This document shows positions 44,654 through 53,824 of a DNA stretch of 64,000 bases, piece by piece (positions within the stretch are counted from its first letter, which is position 1; every line of letters begins with the position of its first letter). A model generated the notes under the pieces. The model saw only the letters and a list, made by a program, of their open reading frames with translations, was not told the origin of the DNA and did no database searches. Source of the DNA: JBAOHV01 sp964450685 (GTDB lineage: Bacteria > Actinomycetota > Acidimicrobiia > Acidimicrobiales > Microtrichaceae); the NCBI GenBank assembly GCA_964450685.1, contig CAYVDN010000004.1, positions 1-64,000 on the forward strand. Direction: 5' to 3'. The position numbers and the translations under genes are program-made.

Positions 44654-45597
44654 GTCGGGTCCTCGCGGCCTTCGTCGATCAACCTGCGGAACACGTCATC
44701 GAGACGCTTCCGTTCGGCGCGCAGGTCACTGAGGGCCAGGTCGTGGCGGGCGAGCCAGGCTGTGAGGGCTGCGACGGTGGAGGGTGTGGGCGCTGAATCA
44801 ACCCGGTACTCACCGCGCGACACCTGCGAGACGGTGGCCCCCAGCTCTTCGGCGAGTTCGGCGGTGTCAAGGTCGGGCGGGCCGCCGAACAGCAGATGGT
44901 CGGACGGTCCGGCCGCCACAAGCTCGTCCGGTCGGCCGGACACGATCACCCGGCCCCGGTCGATGATCACCACGTGGTCGGCGATCCGCTGAGCCTCGTC
45001 CAGATCGTGGGTGGTCACCACCACCGCGACGCCGTCACGGCGCAGTTCGTCCAGGATGGAGCGGATCAGGTCGCGGCCGTGGAGGTCGACTCCGGCGCTC
45101 GGTTCATCCAGGAACACACAGCGTGGCCGCCCGATCAGGGCCAGGGCGAGCGACAGGCGCTGCTGCTCACCCCCGGAGAGCCGGCGGAACGGAACCCGAC
45201 GACGTTCCGTCAGGCCCACCCGTGCGAGCAGTCTTTCCGGCTCCAGCGGGTCGTCGAAGAAGCCCGCGTACTGTGCAAGGACCTCGTGCGGGCGTACACC
45301 GGTTGGGATACCGCCCTGCTGGAGCATTGTCCCGACCTCGCGGGACAGGGCGCGGTGGTCACGGACCGGATCGAGACCGAGGACCGTGCTGCGGCCAGCA
45401 GCGGCAGCACGGAACCCTTCCAGGTGCTCGATGGTCGAGGTCTTGCCCGCTCCGTTCGGACCCAGGACAACGGTTACCTCGCCCGCCTCGGCACGGAACG
45501 AGACGCCATCCACGGCTGTCACGTCGCCGTAGCGGATGGCCAGGTCCTCGACCAGAACAGCGGGGACGTCCTTCGCTGTCGACGGGTCGGTGGTCAC
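44650..45597 (-). CDS. ABC transporter ATP-binding protein
   Basis: 315 residues from the GTG at 45597. Walker A is LGPNGAGKTS, the Q-loop MLQQGG, the signature RLSGGEQQR, Walker B CVFLDEPSAGVD and the switch His VVVTTHD. A C-terminal extension of about 90 residues follows. This is the DrrA/CcmA-like export type. The frame is open to 45657, but a promoter with a -10 7 nt before 45597 points to a leaderless start there. Confidence 0.92.
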   Translation of the reverse strand: MTTDPSTAKDVPAVLVEDLAIRYGDVTAVDGVSFRAEAGEVTVVLGPNGAGKTSTIEHLEGFRAAAAGRSTVLGLDPVRDHRALSREVGTMLQQGGIPTGVRPHEVLAQYAGFFDDPLEPERLLARVGLTERRRVPFRRLSGGEQQRLSLALALIGRPRCVFLDEPSAGVDLHGRDLIRSILDELRRDGVAVVVTTHDLDEAQRIADHVVIIDRGRVIVSGRPDELVAAGPSDHLLFGGPPDLDTAELAEELGATVSQVSRGEYRVDSAPTPSTVAALTAWLARHDLALSDLRAERKRLDDVFRRLIDEGREDPT

Positions 45598-45604
45598 GGC
45601 GCCG

Positions 45605-45632
45605 ACCCTACTTGTCGCCGGGTGTCGGTCAC
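45605..45632 (-). promoter_or_regulatory. Leaderless promoter of the ABC exporter
   Basis: Minus strand: -35 GTGACC (45627-45632), 16-bp spacer, -10 TAGGGT (45605-45610), then 7 nt to the GTG start at 45597. The promoter overlaps the last bases of the upstream phosphatase gene by 4 bp. Confidence 0.6.
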
Positions 45633-46282
45633 GAGCGACGAACCGGTGCCGGCACAAGGGGTAGCAGTTCGTCCGGTGCCGAGATCACGTGGCTCGCGCC
45701 CGCTGACCGGAGCTCCTCCTCGCTGCCGTAGCCCCAGGTCACACCGATGCAGTCGACACCGTGGGAGCGGGCCCCGAGCACGTCATAGCTACGGTCGCCC
45801 ACCATCAGGCAGTCGATCGGTGCCGGTCGGCCGAGCAGGTCGAGAACGCCGCCGAGAACAGCGATCTTGTCGGCGGCGGAGGCGTCCATGGATGCAGCGC
45901 CGATCGCCTCGAAACGACCGGTCAGACCGAAGTGATCGAGCATCTGCAACGTCGGGTCACGCCCCTTCGACGTGGCTGTGGCGAGTAGGTGACCGGCATC
46001 GATGAGCCGATCGATGGCGTCGACCACACCGGGGTAGACAGTGGCCTGGTATGCACCCCATGCCACGTAGCGATCCCGGTAGATCGTGGTTGCACGTTCG
46101 ATGACCTCCTCCGGTACACCGAGTTCGCCCAGCATCTGTTGCAGCGGCGGCCCAAGATTGGCGGCGAGGACGTCGCTGCTGGGAGCAGGCAGGCCGAGGG
46201 ACTCGAATGTGTGCTCCAGGCAGCCGACGATGCCGGCTTCGGAGTCCCACACTGTGCCGTCCAGGTCGAACATCACTATCAC
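45629..46282 (-). CDS. HAD-superfamily hydrolase (phosphoglycolate phosphatase-like)
   Basis: 217 residues. Motif I is FDLDGTVWDS, with the nucleophile Asp and the acid Asp two residues on; motif II ATSK; motif III the Lys of DKIAVLGGVL; motif IV MVGDRSYDVLGA. The cap domain between motifs I and II is helical, as in the Gph/PgmB group. It probably removes phosphate from a small metabolite; the substrate is unknown. Starts GTG 46282 or ATG 46273. Confidence 0.87.
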   Translation of the reverse strand: MIVMFDLDGTVWDSEAGIVGCLEHTFESLGLPAPSSDVLAANLGPPLQQMLGELGVPEEVIERATTIYRDRYVAWGAYQATVYPGVVDAIDRLIDAGHLLATATSKGRDPTLQMLDHFGLTGRFEAIGAASMDASAADKIAVLGGVLDLLGRPAPIDCLMVGDRSYDVLGARSHGVDCIGVTWGYGSEEELRSAGASHVISAPDELLPLVPAPVRRS

Positions 46283-46363
46283 GTGCCTGACGTTCGCGCA
46301 GAAGGGAGAGCTCCGACGAACCGGCTACGGGACATGCGGTGCCGCCCGCTAGCTTTTCGACCC

Positions 46364-47644
46364 ATGCTCGACGTCCGACTGATCCGCACCGACCCCGAAG
46401 CCGTGCAGTCGGCGCTCTCCCGTCGTGGTGAGGACCCGGCGGCGGTCAACCGGGTGCACGAACTCGATGCCGAGCTGCGCTCGCTCGCGGCCAAGCGTGA
46501 CTCCCTCAGGGCGGAGATCCGCGTCATCTCCAACGAGGTGGGCAAGCTGTTCCGCGAGCAGCGCAAGGACGACGCGACGGAATTGCAGGAACAGAGCCGT
46601 CTGCTCGGTGCCGAGGAGAAGGCGCTCGACCAACGCGCCGATGAGCTGACCGCCCAGCTGCGCGAGCAGCTGCTGCGCATGCCGAACCTTCCTTCGGTTG
46701 ACTGCCCTGACGGCACGGGAGAGGACGACAACGTCGTACTGCGGGTCGAGCAGTTCGATCCTGGCTCCTACCAGGACCACCAGCGTGTGGAGCACTGGGA
46801 GATCGGCGAGCAGCTGGGCATCCTCGACGTCGAGCGTGCCGTGAGGATGTCGGGCTCGATGTTCGTGATGTACCGCGGCGCAGGCGCCCAGCTCGTACGG
46901 GCGCTGTGCCAGCTGGCCCTCGACCGCAACGCCGACCTGTACGAGGAGGTCCGTCCGCCGACGCTCGTTCGCACAGACACCATGATCTCGACGGGTCACC
47001 TGCCGAAGTTCGTCGACGAGGCGTACCACGTCGAGCGCGACGACCTGTGGGCGATCCCCACGGCGGAGGTGCCGCTGACCTCGTTCGGTCGCGACGAGAT
47101 CCTCCCCGAGGCGCAGCTACCGCGACGCTTCTGCGCCCACACCAGCTGCTTCCGCAGGGAGGCCGGCTCCGCAGGCAAGGACACCCGTGGACTCCTGCGG
47201 GTGCACGAGTTCGACAAGGTGGAGATCCTCGCCTACTGCACCGCCGAGCAGGCCCCGGCGATGCACGAGGAGATCCTCGGGCGTGCCGAGGGAGTGATCA
47301 GGGACCTCGGCCTGGCGTACCGCATCCTCGACCTGTGCACCGGCGACCTGGGAAACAGCGCTGCAAGGACGTACGACATCGAGGTGTACGCCCCGGGCGT
47401 CGACCGATGGCTCGAGGTCAGCTCCGTCTCGTGGTTCGCCGACTACCAGGCGCGACGGGCGAACCTGCGCTACAAGCCGGACGGCGGTAAGGGTACCGAG
47501 ATCCTTCACACCCTGAACGGATCTGCGCTGGCCGTCCCCCGGGTCTGGGCAGCGATCGTCGAGAGCTACCGCCAGCCGGACGGCTCTGTCGCCCTGCCCG
47601 AGATCCTCGTGCCGTACATGCGTGGAGCGACATCGATCTGCTGA
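46364..47644 (+). CDS. serS: Seryl-tRNA synthetase
   Basis: 426 residues from the ATG at 46364 (MLDVRLIRTDPEAVQSAL). The N-terminal helical arm (about 30-105) binds the long variable arm of tRNA-Ser. The class II core has motif 2 (FCAHTSCFRREAGSAGKDTRGLLRVHEFDKVE) and motif 3 (NGSALAVPRVWAAIVE). The longer open frame to 45989 covers the divergent phosphatase gene and is not used. TAGCTT (46350-46355) lies 8 nt before the ATG, so the mRNA is probably leaderless. Confidence 0.96.
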   Translation: MLDVRLIRTDPEAVQSALSRRGEDPAAVNRVHELDAELRSLAAKRDSLRAEIRVISNEVGKLFREQRKDDATELQEQSRLLGAEEKALDQRADELTAQLREQLLRMPNLPSVDCPDGTGEDDNVVLRVEQFDPGSYQDHQRVEHWEIGEQLGILDVERAVRMSGSMFVMYRGAGAQLVRALCQLALDRNADLYEEVRPPTLVRTDTMISTGHLPKFVDEAYHVERDDLWAIPTAEVPLTSFGRDEILPEAQLPRRFCAHTSCFRREAGSAGKDTRGLLRVHEFDKVEILAYCTAEQAPAMHEEILGRAEGVIRDLGLAYRILDLCTGDLGNSAARTYDIEVYAPGVDRWLEVSSVSWFADYQARRANLRYKPDGGKGTEILHTLNGSALAVPRVWAAIVESYRQPDGSVALPEILVPYMRGATSIC

Positions 47645-47663
47645 GGTCGGTCGGCTGACCTCA
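47642..47663 (+). terminator. Hairpin overlapping the serS stop
   Basis: TGAGGTC and GACCTCA, a 7-bp stem with an 8-nt loop that begins at the serS stop codon. It may end serS transcription and shield it from the convergent glycan operon. Confidence 0.45.
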
Positions 47664-47710
47664 CCCGCTGGTCTTGTTCGTGCCGGCGGGGTCGGTGCTG
47701 TGGCCGTTCC

Positions 47711-48907
47711 TCAGGGCACCATGCGTCCGAGCAGGGCTTCGCTGGTCAGCCAGATCAGACCGGCGGAGCCCGCCACCGCGACAAGCGTCTGACGCCAACG
47801 CCGATCGGACCACTGAGCGAGCGCCACCACGAACGGAACGACGACCAGCGCATAGCGACCGATCGAGTCGGTCTGTTGCGAGGACAGCGTTATCACGAGT
47901 GTCGCCGTCGCATAGGCGAGCCACGAGACAGGCTGGCGGCGTCGCCACGCGACGACCAGGAGTGCGATCAGTACCACCATGTGAGCCAGGTTGTAGACGT
48001 CGCGGAAGTTGCCTTTCGCCACCTCTCCGATCGGCTCGAGCACACGGGTTATCGGATCCTGGAATCCGCCCCGGATCTCACGTTGGGCGTCGAGGGGTAT
48101 CCAGAAGTCGCCCGTGGTCGCGGCTATCACAACGAACGCGCCAACCAGTCCGACGACGGGAGCGGCGATTGCCGCCAGGGCCACAGGCCACGAGGGCCGA
48201 GGTCTGGATCGCCACAGCTCCACCGCGATGGGCAGGAGCAGCAGGCCGCCCACGGGACGCAGAGCAGCGGACGCGAGCGCGAACACACCTGCCCAGAGGA
48301 ATGCCCGGCGGTGCAGCGCGAGCAGCGTCGAGGCGATCAGGAGTAGAGCGAGTCCTTCGGTGTAGGCCCAGACCAGAGCGAAGGCAGCCGGCGCAATGGC
48401 AACGATCCAGGCCGAGCGGTCCGCCACGGTGGCGGTGAGCTGGTCCGCCAGGCCGCTCCAGGGTCTCCTGCCAAGAGCGGTCACTCCGGCTGGTGCCCCG
48501 TCGTCAGCCCGGCTGTCGATCACCTCCCGCGTAAGACGCCAGAGAACCAGTGCCCCGCCGAGCGCGGCGACGTTGGTGATGAGAACGAGCGCCCAGTCGA
48601 CGCGACCGCCCAGAACGGGAGCCACCCAACGGGCCAGCGCGGGGTACAGCGGGAAGAACCGTGCCCCTGCTTCGGAGACCCCGCCGTACCAGCCGATCGC
48701 TATGTCGCGGTAGTAGAGCCCGTCCCAGGTCAGGAGCCCCGAATGCGGCCCGAGCACAGCCCGCGGGTTGCCGAGAACGCTCTCCATCCCGTCTGAAAGC
48801 AGGAACCCGGCCGCGACGCAGCAGCGTGCCCAGACCCAACCCACCAAAACGGGCACCAGCCCGTCGCGCCATCGAAGCTCTGTGGGCACCGTCAGCCGCT
48901 CTGCCAT
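47711..48907 (-). CDS. PIG-V-like GT-C mannosyltransferase-type membrane protein
   Basis: 398 residues from the ATG at 48907, 9 nt after the upstream stop. About ten membrane helices. LLTWDGLYYRDIAIGWYG and RFFPLYPALARWVAPVLGG in the first external region match the actinobacterial relatives of GPI mannosyltransferase II. The acidic WDG is the likely catalytic site. It should use a polyprenyl-phosphate sugar outside the membrane. Last gene of a four-gene glycan operon; sugar and acceptor unknown. Confidence 0.75.
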   Translation of the reverse strand: MAERLTVPTELRWRDGLVPVLVGWVWARCCVAAGFLLSDGMESVLGNPRAVLGPHSGLLTWDGLYYRDIAIGWYGGVSEAGARFFPLYPALARWVAPVLGGRVDWALVLITNVAALGGALVLWRLTREVIDSRADDGAPAGVTALGRRPWSGLADQLTATVADRSAWIVAIAPAAFALVWAYTEGLALLLIASTLLALHRRAFLWAGVFALASAALRPVGGLLLLPIAVELWRSRPRPSWPVALAAIAAPVVGLVGAFVVIAATTGDFWIPLDAQREIRGGFQDPITRVLEPIGEVAKGNFRDVYNLAHMVVLIALLVVAWRRRQPVSWLAYATATLVITLSSQQTDSIGRYALVVVPFVVALAQWSDRRWRQTLVAVAGSAGLIWLTSEALLGRMVP

Positions 48908-48915
48908 CGCCCAGC

Positions 48916-50628
48916 TCAGCCGGACGGGCGCAGGATGCTCAGACCGGCTGGCTCCTCGTGCTCGTCGGGCTTGCTGGACTGAACCTGGACGAGCTCTCGG
49001 TCCAGGTCCAGGACAGCGGTCAGCTGCTCGCACTTGCCCTCGAACGTGCGGTAGGTGCTCGACGCCACCAGGTAGACCGTGGCGTCCGTCGGTAGGCGTT
49101 CGTCCAGTTCGGCAACGAAGGCGTGGGGGTCGGACGCCTCGTTGCGCGCTCCGTAGTCAACCCAGTCGACGAACCGGGGATCTCCTCCTGTCGGGTACGG
49201 CACGACCTCGGGCGGGTCATCGAGGCGCTGGTCGAGCTGTCGCTGTAGCGCGACACCGAGCTGATCCGGGCAGGCGATGACGACGGGAGTCCCGACGTCG
49301 TTGGAAGCGATGTCGTCGGCGATGTCGTCGGCGATCGAGTCGGTCTGGCTGCGTACGAAACGAATCTCGCCCAGAGCGCCGAACGCCGACAGGAGCAGCA
49401 CAACAGAGAGCACCAGGGATGTGGCGAGCGGGCTCCGCAACACCGCGATCCCCGCCGCGACGCACAGGACGAACAACGGGTAGACGATGGCCGCGTACCT
49501 CGACGCGAACGTGTTGTCAGTCGCGAACGCTGCCGCCCAACCGACACCCATCGCGAGGGCCATCACGAACAGCTCAACTCTGACCCTCGCCAGGACCGAT
49601 CCGGTGATCACGAGGATGCCCGCGCCACCGTCACGGCGATTCGACATGCCGTCCACGGAGCCGTCGACTGCTGTCCGGCCCACGACGCGTACGGTCGCTG
49701 CGATCAGGATCAGCGGTACCAGCACATAGCTGAGCAGCTGCGCGGCACCGTGGCGCCCCCCGGCGAAGTCGACGACGCTGATGACCACTACCGAAGCGGG
49801 GCCGAACCGTTCGCCCCAGGGAGTGCCTGTGTTGGCCGACTGGTACATCAAGGACGGCACCCAAGGCAGGAAGAGGATCCCTCCGACCACGAGCGCGCCG
49901 ATCAGCAGCTTGGCTCCTGTCCGTTGCTCGGCGAGTGGTGCCTTCACCGCTGTCCAGATCGCCAGAAGACCCACTGCCGCCAGCAGCCACATCGACCAGT
50001 AGTGGTTCCACAGCAGGGCAGCGGCGACAATGGCTGTACCTGCCGTGACGAGCAACCTGCGAGGACCTGTCGAACGGCCGGCCAGCAGTTCGTCGACGAG
50101 CAGGTAGCCAGCCAGCACGAGTGTGATGGTGAGCGAGTACATGCGTGCCTCTGCGCCGTAGCGCACCCCGTAGGGCAGTACGGCCATCACGGCCGTAGCA
50201 ACGAGTCCGGTGCGGCGGGTGCCGAGAGGTCCTGCTCCAGTGCGTCCGGCGAGCCTCGCTGCCGCCAGATACGTGAGTGGCAACGCCAGGAGCGAGATGA
50301 CGCCCGAGAGGGCCCGGATCCAGTTGTCCGAGTCGCCGCCGAGCGCTGTCCACCAGTGGAGCAACAGGTAGTACAGCGGTGGATGCCCGTCTCGACGGAG
50401 CGCCGCACCTATCTGGCTGACCGGCAGGGAGGCGATGTTCGCGGTCAGTGCCTCGTCGAGCCACATACCGGACCGCGGCCAGAAGCGCAGCGCGACACCC
50501 ACCAGGACCGAGAGCGTCGTGAGGGCAATCAGCGCCCGGCCCGTGCGGGGAGCGCACGGAGCCGACATGTCGGCCTCGGGGGACTCGGCGCGTGTGGTCG
50601 GATCTGGGGTGGAGTTCGGCGTCTGCAT
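48916..50628 (-). CDS. GT-C glycosyltransferase, ArnT/PMT (GT39-like) type
   Basis: About 570 residues from the ATG at 50628 (alternatives 50718 and 50568). Around eleven membrane helices. WLDEALTANIASLP, with the DE pair of the GT-C catalytic loop, and RRDGHPPLYYLLLHWW are the standard GT39/ArnT signatures. The C-terminal 130 residues form a soluble extracytoplasmic domain (VIACPDQLGVALQRQLDQ). No ribosome site is clear, so the start is uncertain. Second last in the glycan operon. Confidence 0.78.
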   Translation of the reverse strand: MQTPNSTPDPTTRAESPEADMSAPCAPRTGRALIALTTLSVLVGVALRFWPRSGMWLDEALTANIASLPVSQIGAALRRDGHPPLYYLLLHWWTALGGDSDNWIRALSGVISLLALPLTYLAAARLAGRTGAGPLGTRRTGLVATAVMAVLPYGVRYGAEARMYSLTITLVLAGYLLVDELLAGRSTGPRRLLVTAGTAIVAAALLWNHYWSMWLLAAVGLLAIWTAVKAPLAEQRTGAKLLIGALVVGGILFLPWVPSLMYQSANTGTPWGERFGPASVVVISVVDFAGGRHGAAQLLSYVLVPLILIAATVRVVGRTAVDGSVDGMSNRRDGGAGILVITGSVLARVRVELFVMALAMGVGWAAAFATDNTFASRYAAIVYPLFVLCVAAGIAVLRSPLATSLVLSVVLLLSAFGALGEIRFVRSQTDSIADDIADDIASNDVGTPVVIACPDQLGVALQRQLDQRLDDPPEVVPYPTGGDPRFVDWVDYGARNEASDPHAFVAELDERLPTDATVYLVASSTYRTFEGKCEQLTAVLDLDRELVQVQSSKPDEHEEPAGLSILRPSG

Positions 50629-50737
50629 CGAGGAGTGACGAGGAGGGGTACCCGACACTAGCCGTGGGCCCCCGACGGACAGCGTGACGCCCTTGGCCGC
50701 ATGTGCGCCGCCCGGCACAGAGCGGTGACGCTTGCGG

Positions 50738-52285
50738 TCAGGAGGTGCGCAGGAGAACGAAACCGTCGGAACGCAGGAGTTCGTGCTGCGGGTCGGTAGG
50801 GGCCCCGGACTCGGTGGTGGCGATGGCCAACCGTTTCCGGGTGCCGGGTGATCGACAGACGAGCCGCTCGGTCACCAACGATTCCCAGGCAGGGTCAGCG
50901 ACGCACACGTCGCCGCCCGAGCGCTGAACCTCGGCGAGCACACCCACCCCGATCGGCCACTGGTCGTGGTCGAATGCCAGGACGCTCGGTTCGTCCCCGA
51001 TCGCCTGGACCATGTCACCCACCACCTGGCTCCCTCGTTCGCCGGTGATCAGCTGGCCATGGTCGAGGATGATCACGCCGACCAGCGCGAGCGACAGCAT
51101 CCAAGCGACGTCGCTGGCAACTTTCACCCGACGGTCGCTGCTCGATCGTGCTCTCAGCAGGACGACGGTCATCCCGACCCAGACGCTCACCGTTGGAAGC
51201 GCAAGTCCGAACCAACCGAGGTATGTAAGTGCAAGGTCGTCGACGGTGCGCCACGAGTAGACGAGGAAGGCGATGGTCTGCATTGCGACCATGACCAGAA
51301 GGCATCTGAAACCTCGAATCCATGACGTCGATGTAGGAATCACCAGGAGGTAGACGACTGCGGTTGCAGCGGTCACGACGATTACGGCTGAGTGCCAGAG
51401 TCCGCCGGACAGCGAGTCCGCGGCGAACCTCAGTGCTTCTGATAGCGACCCTCCGGTCCGACTGGCGTTGGACCTGACGTAGTGGACGTATGCGCCGAGC
51501 TCGCCCGGCCAGTCGATCACCAGGTGGATGACGAGCGGCGTAAGGAACAGGAGTATGACAGCAACGGATGGGACCCACTCGCTGCGCGTCGGCAGGTACA
51601 CCTCGGTCTCGTCCCGGCGTCGACGCAGGAGCCACGAAGCGCCGACGACCAGGACGCTCGTGCTGACGAAGATGAGTGACGAGAGATGGCCGTGGATCAG
51701 CAAGCCACAAGCGACGCTGAACGGCAACAACTCTCCCGTGTGCCCTGCCGCGAGGAATCCACCCGAGACCATGAGCAGGATGAACGGGACGATGATGAGA
51801 GCTGGGGCCCATGCCAGGGTGAGAAGGCCGGGAACCCATACCCCGAGCAACAGGATGAGCAACACCAGGAGTGCTGCACTGGGCGCGGATCTGGTTCGCC
51901 GGTGTGCGATCGTCGCGATCCATGCGATCAACAGCGAGTTGAGGAGTGCCACGCCCAGCGCGCTACCGGCCAGGTCCGATCCGGCCAGTCCTGTCAGGCG
52001 ATGGAAGACGAGAGTTCCCAACGCTTCCACGTAGAGGAAGGCCGGCCCTGGATGGTTGAACCCGAACCGGGAGTAGTACCCCACGAACAGCTCACCGCGA
52101 AGCGCCTCGTCGACGAGTATCGCGTTCGCGGCACTGTCCCCCGCGGCGAACAGCTGGGGTCCGAGCAGCTGTCGTCCGCGGATCACGACGAGCCCGAAGA
52201 GCGCCATCGCCAAGGAGACTCCGGCCGAAGCCTCCCACAAGGGGCCGCTGTGGTGCAGGGCAGCGGGATCGGGTTGGCGGCGCAC
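50738..52285 (-). CDS. Large membrane protein, probable GT-C-like, unknown function
   Basis: 515 residues, about eleven membrane helices. Early external loop: GDSAANAILVDEALRGELFVGYYSRFGFNHPGPAFLYVEAL, where YSRFGxNHPGP is a phrase I recall from uncharacterised integral membrane proteins of actinobacteria. The acidic loop after helix 1 fits a GT-C layout, but no sugar transfer is shown. The last 100 residues look soluble. TAGTGT (52295-52300) ends 9 nt before the GTG start, suggesting a leaderless transcript. It lies among glycan genes. Confidence 0.65.
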   Translation of the reverse strand: MRRQPDPAALHHSGPLWEASAGVSLAMALFGLVVIRGRQLLGPQLFAAGDSAANAILVDEALRGELFVGYYSRFGFNHPGPAFLYVEALGTLVFHRLTGLAGSDLAGSALGVALLNSLLIAWIATIAHRRTRSAPSAALLVLLILLLGVWVPGLLTLAWAPALIIVPFILLMVSGGFLAAGHTGELLPFSVACGLLIHGHLSSLIFVSTSVLVVGASWLLRRRRDETEVYLPTRSEWVPSVAVILLFLTPLVIHLVIDWPGELGAYVHYVRSNASRTGGSLSEALRFAADSLSGGLWHSAVIVVTAATAVVYLLVIPTSTSWIRGFRCLLVMVAMQTIAFLVYSWRTVDDLALTYLGWFGLALPTVSVWVGMTVVLLRARSSSDRRVKVASDVAWMLSLALVGVIILDHGQLITGERGSQVVGDMVQAIGDEPSVLAFDHDQWPIGVGVLAEVQRSGGDVCVADPAWESLVTERLVCRSPGTRKRLAIATTESGAPTDPQHELLRSDGFVLLRTS

Positions 52286-52316
52286 GAGCTTCCGACACTA
52301 TCGGAGCGACATCACC

Positions 52317-53627
52317 TCAACCGCTGACCAGGTCGGTCAGGGCCGCAACGACCGCGTCGGTCGTCTGTGCCCAGGTCGGCATGGTGAACTCCGCGGCCGC
52401 TGCACGTTGGCGCTCGTGGTGACCGGGGTCCTCGAGGTGGAGTCGCAGCAGCCCCGTCAGAGCGGCGACGTCGGTCGGTTCGAAGAACTCGGCGGCGTCG
52501 CCAGCAGCCTCGGGCTGGGCGCCACCGTTCGACGAGATGGTGGCGCACCCGTGCCCGAGCGCTTCGAGAACCGGCACTCCCAGGCCCTCGTAGATCGAGG
52601 GCGCGACCGTCACGAAGGCGTTGTCGTACAGCCAGGCGAGCTGGCGGTCATCGACGCCGCCCAGCCAGTGCAGTTGCCCTCCCCGGCGGGGATGGCGGCG
52701 GAGCCGCTGCACGAGCCGATCGACCAGCCAACCCTCCTTGCCCACGAGAACCAGATCCAGCTCGCTTCCCTGATCCCACAGACGCTCCATCGCGTCCAGC
52801 ACGACACCCTGGTTCTTGCGGGGCTCCAGCGTCCCCACCACCAGTACGTACAACCGCCCGTCCACGAGCTCCTCGACCGGCTCCGGTTCGTCGACCAGAT
52901 AGTCCGCTCCGAGCGGTACGGGGCGTATGTCCAGATCGGGTCCGATACCGAGGGCTGTCGCGGCAGATCGCAGGTCGTTGGCGGTACGTCGCGAGTTGGT
53001 CAGGAACAGCTCAGAAGTCGTCAGGTGTGCAATCAACCAGTCCGTGAACACCCGAATGTGCTTCTCGGTGAACCACTCCGGGTAGAGAACCGGCATGACG
53101 TCGTGGACAAGGACCGCCCGGCGGATTCCTGCGTCACGCAGGCGGGGGAGCAGCTCGGCCCGTGGTGTCGGGTCGTACCAGGATCCCTCGACGTCGAGGA
53201 ACACCGAACCAGTCGGCGCTCCCGGTCCGGGCAGAGGGCCTATGCCGAGGTCGTCGTGGGCCGGCAGGATCTCGCCGCGTGAGCGGAGCCGGGTGGCCAC
53301 GGCACCACGGACCTTCACGGTGATTGGTAGGTCTCCGATCCTCCGTACGACCGGGCCGAGAGGGCCGAAGTCGTCCGCTCGACGTCCGGCCCGCCCGCCG
53401 GCAGGGTGCGTGCTGAGCCGGTCAGTCTCGTCGGCGGTCAGCGTTCGGAAGCCGGCGCCCACGGCCGGTGTCACGACGGGAACCACCTCGAAGACGTCGG
53501 AGTCCGACAAGCCGGCAACCACCTCGCGGACTACACGTTGGATTCCGGTGGTGAAATCGATCGACAGCGTGTCGGTGACCTCGACGAGAACGCGGGTCCT
53601 GGGTTCGTCGCCGCTCGGTTCTGTCAT
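52317..53627 (-). CDS. Glycosyltransferase family 4 (mannosyltransferase-like)
   Basis: 436 residues from the ATG at 53627, with AGGGGCAGG upstream. RVLVEVTDTLSIDFTTGIQRVVREV opens the N-terminal domain; LVVGTLEPRKNQGVVLDAMERLWDQG, GGQLHWLGGVDDRQLAWLYDNAFVTVAPSIYEGLGVPVLEALGHG are the donor-site blocks with the EX7E motif. It resembles the mannosyltransferases of O-antigen and exopolysaccharide operons. It is the first gene of the four-gene minus-strand glycan operon and acts in the cytoplasm, before the GT-C enzymes. Confidence 0.83.
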   Translation of the reverse strand: MTEPSGDEPRTRVLVEVTDTLSIDFTTGIQRVVREVVAGLSDSDVFEVVPVVTPAVGAGFRTLTADETDRLSTHPAGGRAGRRADDFGPLGPVVRRIGDLPITVKVRGAVATRLRSRGEILPAHDDLGIGPLPGPGAPTGSVFLDVEGSWYDPTPRAELLPRLRDAGIRRAVLVHDVMPVLYPEWFTEKHIRVFTDWLIAHLTTSELFLTNSRRTANDLRSAATALGIGPDLDIRPVPLGADYLVDEPEPVEELVDGRLYVLVVGTLEPRKNQGVVLDAMERLWDQGSELDLVLVGKEGWLVDRLVQRLRRHPRRGGQLHWLGGVDDRQLAWLYDNAFVTVAPSIYEGLGVPVLEALGHGCATISSNGGAQPEAAGDAAEFFEPTDVAALTGLLRLHLEDPGHHERQRAAAAEFTMPTWAQTTDAVVAALTDLVSG

Positions 53628-53692
53628 GGCCTGCCCCTGTTGCGCGTGCCGCTCAGCACGCTCGACACATGGTGCCAGACCGTCGACACGGC

Positions 53693-53736
53693 GGGAGCCA
53701 CCGACGCCGTCCCCCTTGACGGCTCCGGTGGCTCCC
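53693..53736 (-). terminator. Long hairpin after the thiolase operon
   Basis: An 11-bp perfect outer stem (GGGAGCCACCG / CGGTGGCTCCC), a 2 x 2 internal loop, an inner 6-bp stem (GCCGTC / GACGGC) and a CCCCTT loop. It lies 89 nt after the thiolase stop and before the GT4 gene, so it is probably the terminator of the DUF35-thiolase operon. No T-run. The rest of 53628-53824 shows nothing else. Confidence 0.55.
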
Positions 53737-53824
53737 ACTTGAGGTCTGCTGACCATGGTGTTCCCACAGACTTCATCGGCACTCAGGCCGTGGAGTTGAT
53801 CGTTCGGCCGGTTCGAACTCCGAC